DNA of 64,000 bases from the NCBI GenBank assembly GCA_965243625.1, contig CBDEVI010000002.1, positions 2,728,001 through 2,792,000 of the forward strand, in the 5' to 3' direction. Of the stretch, positions 15,249 through 23,309 are shown in pieces. The translations under genes and the position numbers were made by a program. The stretch comes from JAJECS01 sp965243625 (GTDB taxonomy: Bacteria > Chloroflexota > UBA11872). The notes beneath the pieces are model-generated. The model was not told the DNA's origin and did not search any database. It worked only from the letters and a program-made list of their open reading frames with translations. How positions within the stretch are numbered: the first letter of the stretch is position 1; every line of letters begins with the position of its first letter.

Positions 15249-16607
15249 CTATTCCACCGTCCCAAGCGCGGCCAGAATCCCCCGCGCCTTGTCGGACGTC
15301 TCGTCGAACTCGAGATCCGGGTCCGAGTCCGCCACGATCCCCGCTCCCACGTCCAGGCTGGCCTGTCCGTTCGCCAGCTGCAGCGTCCGAATCGCCACGC
15401 TGGCGGTCAGCGCGCCGTCGAACCCGAGCCGAAATACGCTCCCGCAGTAGACCCCGCGGCGCTCCGGTTCCAGCTCGTCGATGATTTCGATGGCCCGCAG
15501 CTTCGGCGCGCCGGTCACCGAGCCGCTCGGGGCGCACGCGCGCAGCAGGTCGACCGACGTCTTCCCCGCGGCCAGATCGCCTCGGATCACGGACACCAGC
15601 TGCCATACCGTCGGGTGCGGCTCCACCGACCACAGGATCGGCGCCCGCACGCTTCCCGGCGTGCACACGCGCCCGAAGTCGTTGCGCATCACGTCCACGA
15701 TCATCACGTTCTCCGCGCGGTCCTTGGCGCTGGCCCGCAGCGCACGGGCCCGTCGCGGGTCTTCCGCCGGATCCCGGCTCCGGGAGCGGGTTCCCTTGAT
15801 GGGGCGCGCCACCGCCTGCCGGCCGTCGCTGCGGATGAAGAGTTCCGGTGAGGCGCTCACGACGTCGACCGGCCCCGCTCGAATGAGCGCACCGAACGGC
15901 GCCGGGTGCCGGTCCACGAGCTGTCGATACACGTCGAGGCTCGATGCCCGGCACTGAAACGTCAGTCGCCGCGCCAGGTTGACCTGGTAGCAATCGCCCG
16001 CCGCGATGTAGTCCAGCACTCGTCGCACGCGGCCGCCGTAGGCCGCGCGGTCCAGATTCGTGGTGACGCCGGAGGCGCGCACCTCCCGCGGTCTGGCGGG
16101 CGGCGTCGTGAGCCGCTCGCGGGCGTCGTCCACGAGCTGCTGCGGATCTCGCCCGCCCTGGCTCGTGGCCGTCACCCATCCCTCGCCGGTGGCTTCGTCC
16201 CGCGCGATCACGCGGTCGTAGACGCCGGCCCAGAGATAGCCCGCGGGAGCCGGCGAGGGCAGCACGCGCAACCTCTCCAGGGCGAACGCCGCGTCGTAGG
16301 CCAGGTAGCCGATGGCCCCTCCGCTGAACGGCGCCGGCCAGTCCGGGTGACGGTCGTCGGGTCCACGCAGGGCCTCGAGCCCGGCGAAGCCGTCGTCGCC
16401 GTCCGCATCCCACCAGATGCATCGCGCCGGGTCGGCCGCCAGATAGGTCCACCGCCCGTTGGCGCCCGGGCCGCCGTCGAGCACGGCCAGGTGGGGCAAA
16501 TCGGCAAAATTCGACGCGCATTCCCGCAGCGGCGGGACGGCGCCGACGGCCGCCACCCGCCACGTGGAGGTTTCGGGCGCCCTAGCGCGGCGTGTCGTAG
16601 CTAGCAA
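15249..16607 (-). CDS. pabB: Aminodeoxychorismate synthase component I
   Basis: 452 aa. This chorismate-using enzyme supplies 4-amino-4-deoxychorismate for folate synthesis. Key motifs: YIAAGDCYQVNLARRL, PVDVVSASPELFI, the PIKGTR motif (Lys here distinguishes PabB from the Ala of anthranilate synthase), AENVMIVDVMRNDFGRV, CAPSGSVTGAPKLRAIEII and GVYCGSVFRLGFDG. Length fits the family. The start codon at 16607 lies 26 bp inside the end of the upstream methyltransferase gene, so the pair is probably co-transcribed. No pabA or pabC is in the window. Confidence 0.88.
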   Translation of the reverse strand: MLATTRRARAPETSTWRVAAVGAVPPLRECASNFADLPHLAVLDGGPGANGRWTYLAADPARCIWWDADGDDGFAGLEALRGPDDRHPDWPAPFSGGAIGYLAYDAAFALERLRVLPSPAPAGYLWAGVYDRVIARDEATGEGWVTATSQGGRDPQQLVDDARERLTTPPARPREVRASGVTTNLDRAAYGGRVRRVLDYIAAGDCYQVNLARRLTFQCRASSLDVYRQLVDRHPAPFGALIRAGPVDVVSASPELFIRSDGRQAVARPIKGTRSRSRDPAEDPRRARALRASAKDRAENVMIVDVMRNDFGRVCTPGSVRAPILWSVEPHPTVWQLVSVIRGDLAAGKTSVDLLRACAPSGSVTGAPKLRAIEIIDELEPERRGVYCGSVFRLGFDGALTASVAIRTLQLANGQASLDVGAGIVADSDPDLEFDETSDKARGILAALGTVE

Positions 16608-17802
16608 TCAGGTCGTAGTAGGGCTTGCGAACCAGGTATTCGCCGGGTCCCAGTCGCTCGGGCCCCGGCGAGGGCACCGCGGTCAGTTGCAGGGCCTCGA
16701 CGGGCGGCCGGCCGCGTTTGGCCCATGCATCGATCGACGCGGCCAGGCGCGTGTAGGCGCCGTCGCCGCCGTAAACCACCACGCCCGCCGTGCCCCACCC
16801 GTCGCTCGACGTCATGATGCTCGCCAGCGACTCGGATTCGCGGTCCAGCAGCGAAATCCCGCGCACCCGGCCGTCGCCGGCTTCGGTCACGAACGCATCG
16901 CCGTTCGTCAGCAGTACATAGGCCGCCGCCCCCCAGGCAATGGGCACCTCGTCCCGCACCTGGCGCTCTTGGCGGAAGACCCGCGTCAGCACGCCGGCGG
17001 GAAACTCGTCCGGCGATTCCCACACGAACCGCAGCTTGGGCCGCACCGGCAATCGAAAAACCGAGCTCGCGGCCGCGGCGGACCCGCGCAGCGACAGGAA
17101 GCTGCACGCGCGCATCGATTCGGCAACCAGGCGCGTCCCGTGCTTGCGGAACGCCGGCGTGAGGAACGACAGCCCCTTCACGTTGACGGGTCCCACCAGC
17201 AACCCGCCGTCGACCAGCTGCTCGGTCCAGGAGGGCGAGATGACCGGCGTCGCCGCGCTCAGCTCGATCCGGTCGTACGGGGCCCTTTCCGCGGCGCCAT
17301 CGAAGCCGTCGCCGGTGTGGACGTTCACGGCCCCGTAGCCGACGCTTCGCAGCGCCTCGCGGGCCCGCCGGGTCAGGTCCTCATCGATGTCCACGGTGGT
17401 CACCTGGCCGGTTGGTCCGACCAGCTCCGCCAGCAGCGCGGCGTTGTAACCCGTGCCGGTGCCGATCTCCAGCACGCGCATGCCCTCGCCGACCTGCAGC
17501 TGCTCCAGCATCACCACGATCGCGGAAGGCTGGGAAAGGGTGCTCAGCAGCTCATCGTCCGCATACTTCACCGGCACCACCGTGTCCTGGTAGGAATGTT
17601 CCAGGCTGGCTTCGGGCACGAACACGTGCCGCGGCACGGCTCGGAGCGCGGCGATGATGCGGGGATCGCGTAACGTGGCCTCATGCGACAGCTTCTGAAC
17701 CAGCGCCTCGCGAAGGCGCGCACTCTCGCGGGTGTCGTGCGCCGGCGCCGCGGGCTCCTCCGCCATGGCGCCCCCCGCGCCGGTCCGTTGGGCATCGCGC
17801 AT
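16582..17802 (-). CDS. pcm: Protein-L-isoaspartate O-methyltransferase with long C-terminal extension
   Basis: 406 aa. Residues about 25-230 are a PCMT: LRDPRIIAALRAVPRHVFVP, QDTVVPVKY, TLSQPSAIVVMLEQLQVGEG, the SAM-binding VLEIGTGTGYNAALLAELVG and VTTVDIDEDLTRRAREAL. The family repairs isoaspartyl residues in aged proteins and is normally about 210 aa. About 170 further residues follow (GLSFLTPAFRKHGTRL ... KPYYDLIASYDTPR), like PCMT proteins of Actinobacteria and Chloroflexota that carry a C-terminal partner domain of unknown role. It overlaps the downstream pabB start. Confidence 0.85.
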   Translation of the reverse strand: MRDAQRTGAGGAMAEEPAAPAHDTRESARLREALVQKLSHEATLRDPRIIAALRAVPRHVFVPEASLEHSYQDTVVPVKYADDELLSTLSQPSAIVVMLEQLQVGEGMRVLEIGTGTGYNAALLAELVGPTGQVTTVDIDEDLTRRAREALRSVGYGAVNVHTGDGFDGAAERAPYDRIELSAATPVISPSWTEQLVDGGLLVGPVNVKGLSFLTPAFRKHGTRLVAESMRACSFLSLRGSAAAASSVFRLPVRPKLRFVWESPDEFPAGVLTRVFRQERQVRDEVPIAWGAAAYVLLTNGDAFVTEAGDGRVRGISLLDRESESLASIMTSSDGWGTAGVVVYGGDGAYTRLAASIDAWAKRGRPPVEALQLTAVPSPGPERLGPGEYLVRKPYYDLIASYDTPR

Positions 17803-17908
17803 GGGCTCCCCCTGTCGAATCCTAGCGCTCAGGGAGACTAGCCGTGAATCGGATGTGGGTGGCGTCGGCCCGGTCCTTCGCGCGAAGCGCGAGCGTTGCG
17901 CGACGGTC

Positions 17909-18003
17909 CGTCATTCCCGCGGAGGCGGGAATCCACCCTCCACGCAACCACCGGGCGCAGGGCGTGCTCGCGGGCATCTTCGAACCGACCGGATTCCGCA
18001 AAG
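17909..18003 (+). repeat. Dispersed intergenic repeat A, copy 3
   Basis: CGTCATTCCCGCGGAGG and CGGGAATCCACC at the left, and a diverged right end (GAACCGACCGGATTCCGCAAAG). It ends just before the start of the next gene. Confidence 0.7.
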
Positions 18004-18016
18004 TGATCCATCACCC

Positions 18017-19036
18017 GTGAACCTCCCCGCCGGCAAACTCCCTCCCGACCTGCTCCGGCAATTCCTGCGCGGCGTGCCCGCCCCGCCGCCCGACGTGGTC
18101 CTCGGCGCGGCCATAGGGGAAGACGCGGCCGTGCTGGACCTCGGCGGCGACGAGCTCCTGGTCGCCGCCTCCGACCCGATCACCTTCGGCAGCGCCCAAC
18201 TGGCCCGCGATCTGCTCGCGGTCAATGAGAACGACCTCGTCACCACCGGCGCGCGCCCCCGGTGGCTGGTGGCCACGCTGCTGCTGCCGGAAGGCATCGA
18301 CGCGGAGGGAGCCCGAAAGCTCCTGGACGACCTGGCGCAGGCGGCGCGGGCGCACGACGTGGCGCTGGTCGGCGGGCACACGGAGATCACGGTGGGCTTG
18401 GACCGGCCCCTGGCCATCGGCTGCCTGCTTGGCACCGCGCCACGCGACGGCGTGGTGCGAACCTCGAGCGCGCGCGTCGGCGACGCGGTCATCCTCACCG
18501 GCGGAATCGCCATCGAAGGCACCGCCATCCTCGCTGAGGAGCACGCGCCGGCGCTCCGAGCGCGTGGTGTGGCGCCGGACGTGATCGCCGCCGCCGCGCA
18601 ATTGCGGCACGAACCGGGTATCGCGGTGCGCGGGGCGGCCGAAGTGTTGCTCCAAGAGCGTGCGGTCGTACACGCCATGCACGACCCGACGGAAGGCGGC
18701 GTGGTCATGGCATTGCACGAGCTGGCGGAGGCCGCGCAGACGGGGCTGTCAATCGACCCTGCCGCCATTCCCATCTACCCCGAGTGCCGGATCATCTGCG
18801 ACGCCCTGGGCCTCGATCCGCTCGGACTCATCGCATCCGGCGCGCTCCTGGCGGCGGTCGATCCTGCCGCCGCCGATCATGCACTCGCGAGGCTCCAAAA
18901 CGCGGGCATCGACGCGGCGCGGATCGGGTGGATCGTCGACCGCGACGCCGGAACGACATTTACGGCAGACGACGCCTCGGCTCCTCTGCCCACGTTCGCC
19001 CGCGACGAGCTGGCGCGCTATCTCGAATCGATCTAG
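18017..19036 (+). CDS. AIR synthase-related (HypE/PurM superfamily) protein
   Basis: 339 aa from GTG 18017. N-terminal ATP-grasping half: GAAIGEDAAVLDLGGDELL, a DPITFG segment, AVNENDLVTTGARPRWL and LVGGHTEITVGLDRP. C-terminal half: AVVHAMHDPTEGGVVMAL, LIASGALLAAV. The 'DP..F....VNDL...GA.P' pattern is HypE-like. HypE proteins dehydrate S-carboxamide-HypE to thiocyanate for hydrogenase maturation and end in a conserved PRIC-type Cys. This protein ends LARYLESI and lacks that Cys. No other hyp or hydrogenase gene is present, so it is probably a related ATP-using enzyme of unknown role. ThiL and SelD were considered and do not fit. Confidence 0.7.
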   Translation: MNLPAGKLPPDLLRQFLRGVPAPPPDVVLGAAIGEDAAVLDLGGDELLVAASDPITFGSAQLARDLLAVNENDLVTTGARPRWLVATLLLPEGIDAEGARKLLDDLAQAARAHDVALVGGHTEITVGLDRPLAIGCLLGTAPRDGVVRTSSARVGDAVILTGGIAIEGTAILAEEHAPALRARGVAPDVIAAAAQLRHEPGIAVRGAAEVLLQERAVVHAMHDPTEGGVVMALHELAEAAQTGLSIDPAAIPIYPECRIICDALGLDPLGLIASGALLAAVDPAAADHALARLQNAGIDAARIGWIVDRDAGTTFTADDASAPLPTFARDELARYLESI

Positions 19037-19093
19037 CGTGCCGCGAGCTACGATCAGCTTCGCCGAGCCCCGGCGCCGCACAGGCGAGGACCG

Positions 19094-20152
19094 ATGACCC
19101 GTCGACCCGTCGAGCTGCGCAGCGACACCATGACGCTGCCCACGGCCTCCATGCGCCGGGCCATGGCGGAGGCCGAGGTGGGTGACGACGTGTCCGGCGA
19201 GGACCCCACGGTCAACCGGCTCGAGGCATCCGTCGCCGAGCTGTTCGACAAGCCGGCCGCGCTCTTCGTCACCAGCGGCACCCAGGGCAACGCCTGCGCC
19301 CTCATCACCCACTGCCGCCCACGCGACGACGTCATCGCCGAAGAACGGGCCCACCTGGTGATGTGGGAGGTCGGCGGCTGGGCCTCGCTCGCGGGCGTCA
19401 CCATGACCACCGTGCACGCCCCGCGCGGCGTGCTCACCGCCGAGCTCATCGAGTCGGCCGTCAAGCCGCGGGACGTGCATCTGGCCACCACGCGCCTGGT
19501 CTGCGTGGAGAACACTCACAACGGCGCGGGGGGCGTGTGCATCACGGCCGAGCACATGGCCGAGATCGGCCGCGCCGCCCGCGCGCACGGCCTGCTGGTC
19601 CACGTGGATGGCGCGCGCATCTTCAATGCCGCCGCGGCGCTCGGCACGCCGGTCAGCGACCTTGCCAGGGAAGCCGACAGTGCGCAGTTCTGCCTCTCCA
19701 AGGGACTCGGCGCGCCCGTCGGGTCGGTCCTGGTCGGGTCCGAGGCCTTCATCCACGAAGCGCGGCGCGTGCGCAAGATGCTGGGCGGCGGCATGCGGCA
19801 GGCGGGCGTGATCGCGGCTGCGGGGCTCGTGGCTCTCGAAGAGACCCCGCCCAAGCTCCCCCAGGACCACGCCAACGCGCGCCTGCTGGCCGAGATTGTG
19901 AGCGACGCGCCGGGCCTGACGGTCGAGCTGGACGACCTGGAGACCAACATCGTGTTCTTCGACGTGGACCCGGCCATGGCGACGGCGGTCGAGTTCGCCC
20001 AACGCGCCGAGGATCGCGGCGTCCGCCTGATCGGCTTCGAGGGCACCCCGAGCGTACGCGCCGTCACGCATCACCAGGTCAGCGAGGCCGATGTGCGCTA
20101 CGCGGCCGATGTGATCTGCGACGTGGCGGCCGAGCTGGCGGCCGCGAGCTAG
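19094..20152 (+). CDS. ltaE: L-threonine aldolase (low-specificity, PLP-dependent)
   Basis: 352 aa. The fold-type I aldolase signatures are all present: VELRSDTMTLPTASMRRAM at the start, DVSGEDPTVNRLEA, FVTSGTQGNACAL, VCVENTHNGAGG, LLVHVDGARIFNA and the Schiff-base lysine in QFCLSKGLGAPVGSVL, with the RKMLGGGMRQAG segment after it. It cleaves threonine and allo-threonine to glycine and acetaldehyde. It is followed after only 6 bp by a methyltransferase, suggesting an operon. Confidence 0.92.
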   Translation: MTRRPVELRSDTMTLPTASMRRAMAEAEVGDDVSGEDPTVNRLEASVAELFDKPAALFVTSGTQGNACALITHCRPRDDVIAEERAHLVMWEVGGWASLAGVTMTTVHAPRGVLTAELIESAVKPRDVHLATTRLVCVENTHNGAGGVCITAEHMAEIGRAARAHGLLVHVDGARIFNAAAALGTPVSDLAREADSAQFCLSKGLGAPVGSVLVGSEAFIHEARRVRKMLGGGMRQAGVIAAAGLVALEETPPKLPQDHANARLLAEIVSDAPGLTVELDDLETNIVFFDVDPAMATAVEFAQRAEDRGVRLIGFEGTPSVRAVTHHQVSEADVRYAADVICDVAAELAAAS

Positions 20153-20158
20153 CCCGCC

Positions 20159-20872
20159 ATGCCCTCCCGCGACGTCGCGCAGGTCGAGGCCGAGACCCGC
20201 GACTACTACCGCGCCCGCGCCGATGAGTTCGAGGATTGGTATCGACGCCGCGGCAGCTACCGGCACGGACCCGAGGCGGATGCGGCGTGGAATCGCGAGC
20301 TTGGCGACATGGAGCGCTTCATCGAGCCGCTCCGGGATTCCACGGTCCTGGAAGTGGCCGCGGGCACCGGCTGGTGGACCCGGCGTCTGGCGCCGCGCAA
20401 TCGCGTGATCGCCACCGACTACGCGCCCGAGATGATTGCCTGCGCTCAACGCCTTGCCGATCCCTCGGACGCCGTCGAGCGCTGCCGGGCCGACGCCTAC
20501 CGCCTACCGGTCGCCGAGGGCGCCGTCGATGCCTGCTTCTTCGGCTTCTGGCTCAGCCACGTACCGGTGAGCCGGGCCGTCGAGTTCATGCGCGAGGCCC
20601 GGCGCGTGGTGCGGCCGGGCGGTGAGCTCTGGCTGCTCGACTCGGCCCAAAGCCGCACCAGCGGGCATCAAGGGCAGCGAGTCGTGGGGCAGAGGGTCCA
20701 GCAGCAACGCCGCAACCTCAAGGACGGCAGCGCCTACGACATCTGGAAGATCTACTGGTCGCCGCTCGACCTGCGGTTTCTCTTCGGCCTGGTCTGCGAC
20801 CGGGTCGAAGTCGCCACCACGGAGCAGTATTTCGTCATGGCCCGCGGCCGCGTGGCCGGCGGCTCAACCTAA
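20159..20872 (+). CDS. Class I SAM-dependent methyltransferase
   Basis: 237 aa. Motif I is VLEVAAGTGWWTRRLAP, with the strand-2 acidic residue in VIATDYAPEMIACA, motif II FFGFWLSHVPVSRA and motif III REARRVVRPGGELWLLDSA. A preceding EAETRDYYRARADEFEDWY helix is typical of small-molecule or tRNA-wobble-type methyltransferases. The substrate is unknown. It lies 6 bp after the threonine aldolase stop. The next gene is 500 bp away behind repeats. Confidence 0.82.
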   Translation: MPSRDVAQVEAETRDYYRARADEFEDWYRRRGSYRHGPEADAAWNRELGDMERFIEPLRDSTVLEVAAGTGWWTRRLAPRNRVIATDYAPEMIACAQRLADPSDAVERCRADAYRLPVAEGAVDACFFGFWLSHVPVSRAVEFMREARRVVRPGGELWLLDSAQSRTSGHQGQRVVGQRVQQQRRNLKDGSAYDIWKIYWSPLDLRFLFGLVCDRVEVATTEQYFVMARGRVAGGST

Positions 20873-20890
20873 GCACCTCCGGTCCGGCTC

Positions 20891-20926
20891 CTTCCCCCTG
20901 GAAGGGGGAAGGTTGGGATGGGGGTC
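20891..20926 (+). repeat. Dispersed repeat E, copy 1
   Basis: CTTCCCCCTGGAAGGGGG then AAGGTTGGGATGGGGG. A second copy is at 44773-44806 (CCCCTGGAGGGAGAGGGTTG then GGGTGAGGGGG). Confidence 0.6.
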
Positions 20927-21060
20927 AGCCCGGTAACCCAGCCCGCGGGCAGCCTGGGAGGCTGAACCGAAGCCGGTCCCACCCTGCACGCAGCACGAGC
21001 CACCGTCGCACCTACTCAGCGTCCCGCGCCCCTTTCTGGACATTCGAGCCGCCCCCAATC

Positions 21061-21098
21061 TGTCATTCCGAGCGAAGCGAGGAATCCAAGGGGCGGGA
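21061..21098 (+). repeat. Dispersed repeat B, copy 1 (left arm)
   Basis: TGTCATTCCGAGCG then AAGCGAGGAATCCAAGG. Other copies: 35041, 36652 and 62952. Confidence 0.8.
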
Positions 21099-21400
21099 AA
21101 AAGGCACGGCGCCTCAGGCCGTCTGGATGCCGATTCAAGGCCGGAATATCGACCAAAATGGGCGCTCGCGGTGGGCGCCGCACCCGGCCCCCACACCTTG
21201 GAGCCGGGAGTTTTTTGGCACGTTCGGTGTTTAACTTCGACTCCGAACGAAACGAGTCGCTCCATGTCCTCGCCGCCAGACCGCAGCCTCAGCAGGTGTT
21301 GCACTTCGTTTGTGAATCGAGGGAGTCCAGTCCGGTCGAACCACGAGACACTTGGAGTAGGGGCGGGCCTTAGACCCGCTCTTGCCGCGCAAGCATTCTT

Positions 21401-21568
21401 TCAAGGAGCCTTGGCCCCGCCGGCCGAGTCGGCCGTCGGAGTCGCGACGAGCGGCGCCGGTCCCTGGCCGCCCCAGGTCGACTGCTCGTCGCCCACCGAC
21501 ATCCCGCACGCGGCCAGCGGGGTCAGCGCCAGCGTGACGGCGAGACACGCGGCGACGAGCCTCGGCAT
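21401..21568 (-). CDS. Small lipoprotein, unknown function
   Basis: 55 aa from ATG 21568. The N-terminus MPRLVAACLAVTLALTPLAAC is a short lipoprotein signal with a lipobox (LAAC followed by G). The mature part is only about 34 residues and Gly/Pro/Ala-rich. It starts 19 bp after the stop of the pterin dehydratase gene on the same strand. There is no clear ribosome binding site. The call rests on the signal alone. Confidence 0.45.
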   Translation of the reverse strand: MPRLVAACLAVTLALTPLAACGMSVGDEQSTWGGQGPAPLVATPTADSAGGAKAP

Positions 21569-21587
21569 CGAGGCGACCGGCTCCGAC

Positions 21588-21872
21588 CTACCCCGCCGCG
21601 GCCTTCTCGATCTCCTCCAGCAGCGCAAAGTCCTTCTCCGTCACCCCGCCGGCATCGTGCGTGACCAGCGTGAAGGTGATCCGGCGATAGTTGATGAACA
21701 TGTCCGGATGATGGTCGGCGTCCTCGGCCGGACCGGCCACGTCGTTGACCAGCCGCACCACGTCCATGAACCCCGGCAACTCGAACTTCTTCACCAGCGC
21801 GCCGTCCTGATACGCCCACCCCGGGTGGTCGAGGAGCCGCTGCGCAATCTCGGCGTCGGCAATCACCGCCAT
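21588..21872 (-). CDS. phhB: 4a-hydroxytetrahydrobiopterin dehydratase (PCD/DCoH)
   Basis: 94 aa from ATG 21872. It has the compact family pattern: a DHPGWAYQDGALVKKFELP strand pair, the FMDVVRLVNDVAGPAEDADHHPD helix and active-site motif (His-His-Pro-Asp), and YRRITFTLVTHDAGGVTEKD. The enzyme dehydrates 4a-hydroxypterins made by aromatic amino-acid hydroxylases; many bacteria carry it without a hydroxylase, as appears to be the case in this window. Confidence 0.88.
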   Translation of the reverse strand: MAVIADAEIAQRLLDHPGWAYQDGALVKKFELPGFMDVVRLVNDVAGPAEDADHHPDMFINYRRITFTLVTHDAGGVTEKDFALLEEIEKAAAG

Positions 21873-22272
21873 GTGCCTTCTCCCAACAAGACTCGGCTCC
21901 CCAGTGTCGCCGCCTTGCGAGGCCCCGCCAAGCCGTGGGGCCAGTTGTGGGTCACGATGGCCGCGTCCGTGCGACATCGTCCGTCATTGCCGCGAAGGAA
22001 GACCTATGCAGAATCCAGTCGGTCTTGGAGATGACCGGGCGCATCCTTTCCGCCTCCGGGTTCCATGAAGGGTGGATTCCCGCTCCCCGCCTTCGCGGGG
22101 ACAGGCTCCGCGGGAATGACGAAGGGTTGCGCGAAGCTCTTCAGAGGCGGGAATCCACCCCCCACCTCGCCGACGAACGAACCGAACGCACCGCAATTGG
22201 CGCCTGGGGCGGGCGGGTGCGAGCCTGCTAATGTGCACGCAGCGCACGCACTTGCGAGAGGTTCGCCAGACC
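21873..22272. other. Intergenic region with a long composite repeat A
   Basis: 400 bp without a gene. Positions 21981-22161 are repeat A copy 4, apparently two partly nested copies in opposite orientations. The remaining sequence upstream of 22273 shows no clear element. Confidence 0.6.
21981..22161. repeat. Dispersed intergenic repeat A, copy 4 (nested, both orientations)
   Basis: Left part: CGTCATTGCCGCGAAGG, then CAGAATCCAGTCGG and GATGACCGGGCGCATCC (the reverse orientation of the core). Then TTCCATGAAGGGTGGATTCC, CCGCCTTCGCGGGG, CGCGGGAATGACGAAGG, and a final GAGGCGGGAATCCACCC. Confidence 0.75.
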
Positions 22273-22509
22273 ATGGCCACAACCGTCAATGGGCGCCCCG
22301 ATTGGCTGCCGGATGAGTACGAGCACGTGCAGGTGACGCGTGAGGAAGTCTGGCAAGCCCTGGACCGGGACGCGCGGCGACTCTTCGACCTGACGGCGGA
22401 CGAGTTTCTGCGTATCTATCAGAATCCTCCAGAGAAGTACCACGGCGATACGAGGTTCCGTTCGCTCTGTCACGCCGCTGATCTGATTGCCGAGCCCAGC
22501 GAGGCATAG
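22273..22509 (+). CDS. Small protein of a two-gene unit, possible antitoxin
   Basis: 78 aa from ATG 22273 (GAGAGG about 12 bp upstream; an in-frame ATG at 22231 would add 14 residues). It has an EEVWQALDRDARRLFDLTADEFLRIY segment, a pattern like the small partner proteins of some toxin-antitoxin pairs (xxARRxFxLxxxEFLRxY). I do not recognise a named family. Its 3' end overlaps the next gene by 23 bp, so the two are coupled. Confidence 0.55.
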   Translation: MATTVNGRPDWLPDEYEHVQVTREEVWQALDRDARRLFDLTADEFLRIYQNPPEKYHGDTRFRSLCHAADLIAEPSEA

Positions 22510-23101
22510 CAGCCAGCGGGCTGCCAGGGACTTTCTGCGCCGAATCCGCGAGGTCTACAAGCTCGTCACTCCCGCGGAGCTTGGTCATGTGTGGCTTTCC
22601 GGAAACGTACTTGTCGTCGGTCACCGCGTGTCTCGCAGTTCGCAGCATGGGAGTCCAGCACTGCTCGGCAATGGGATGTACCTGAACGTCCAGATGACCT
22701 TGCGGATAAACCGCAAGTCCGCGGAGCCGCCGCAAATGCGTCTTGAAACCACGCGGGCGACATACACCTACCAGGCTGGCGAGGATCTGGACGAACCGAA
22801 GACTCTGTTTTCCTACCAGTACGACAGGACCACATCATCGCCCTATCCCCGCTGCCACCTGCACGTCCAAGCGGATCCGGCGCGGTACAGCGGGACTAGA
22901 CCATTCCCGCGACTCCATCTCCCTACTCGCCGGATCTCCCTTGAGCAAGTCGTCTGGCACTTGATTCAGGAGCATGGCGTTGAGCCCCGTCGCGACGACT
23001 GGCACGAGGTGCTGTGGCGACACGAGGGATGGTTCCGCGACATTCAGAAGAACAGAGACTGGCCGTACGACCGGCCGTTCGATTCACCTGGAGCCATTTG
23101 A
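22487..23101 (+). CDS. Uncharacterised protein, second gene of a two-gene unit (possible toxin)
   Basis: 204 aa. No catalytic motif is obvious. The C-terminal half has a regular pattern: LFSYQYDR, RCHLHVQADP, PFPRLHLPTRRISLEQVVWH and LIQEHGV. This recalls small uncharacterised partner proteins such as the DUF6516/TumE type, where an FxYxxD strand is followed by an FPxxHxP turn, but the match is loose. The position, the overlap with 22273-22509 and the isolation by repeats suggest a toxin-antitoxin-like module. Confidence 0.5.
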   Translation: MPSPARHSSQRAARDFLRRIREVYKLVTPAELGHVWLSGNVLVVGHRVSRSSQHGSPALLGNGMYLNVQMTLRINRKSAEPPQMRLETTRATYTYQAGEDLDEPKTLFSYQYDRTTSSPYPRCHLHVQADPARYSGTRPFPRLHLPTRRISLEQVVWHLIQEHGVEPRRDDWHEVLWRHEGWFRDIQKNRDWPYDRPFDSPGAI

Positions 23102-23244
23102 CGCACAGCCGCCAACACTCGGGCTCATGGCCTCCAGCCAGTCTGTGGCGAATTAGGTGAACTGACGGCAGAGGTAGGAGACACGGCTGACGCGACGCAG
23201 GCCGGCCAGTAAACGGTGAGACCGGAACTGGGCGGCGCAGAATC

Positions 23245-23250
23245 TATACT
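23245..23250 (+). promoter_or_regulatory. Possible -10 box (TATACT) upstream of the epimerase pair
   Basis: TATACT 60 bp before the ATG at 23310, in the gap that follows the two-gene unit. No good -35. Confidence 0.3.
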
Positions 23251-23309
23251 CTGGATTCCGTGAACGCACTCGCCTTTGCTTGCCGTGCGTCGCTGGACCG
23301 GACGCTCGC

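Larger units (their letters stand above)
20873..21400. other. Intergenic region of mixed repeats
   Basis: 528 bp with no gene. It contains an E-type element (20891-20926), a partial D element around 20949-20962, repeat B copy 1 (21061-21098) and a C-type element (21357-21383). Between 21100 and 21350 I see no gene and no recognisable repeat. Confidence 0.6.

Noticed and set aside
18017..19036. SelD (selenophosphate synthetase), which would support the selenoprotein
   Set aside because: The N-terminal Cys/Sec-containing glycine loop of SelD is absent and the middle motifs follow HypE-like proteins.
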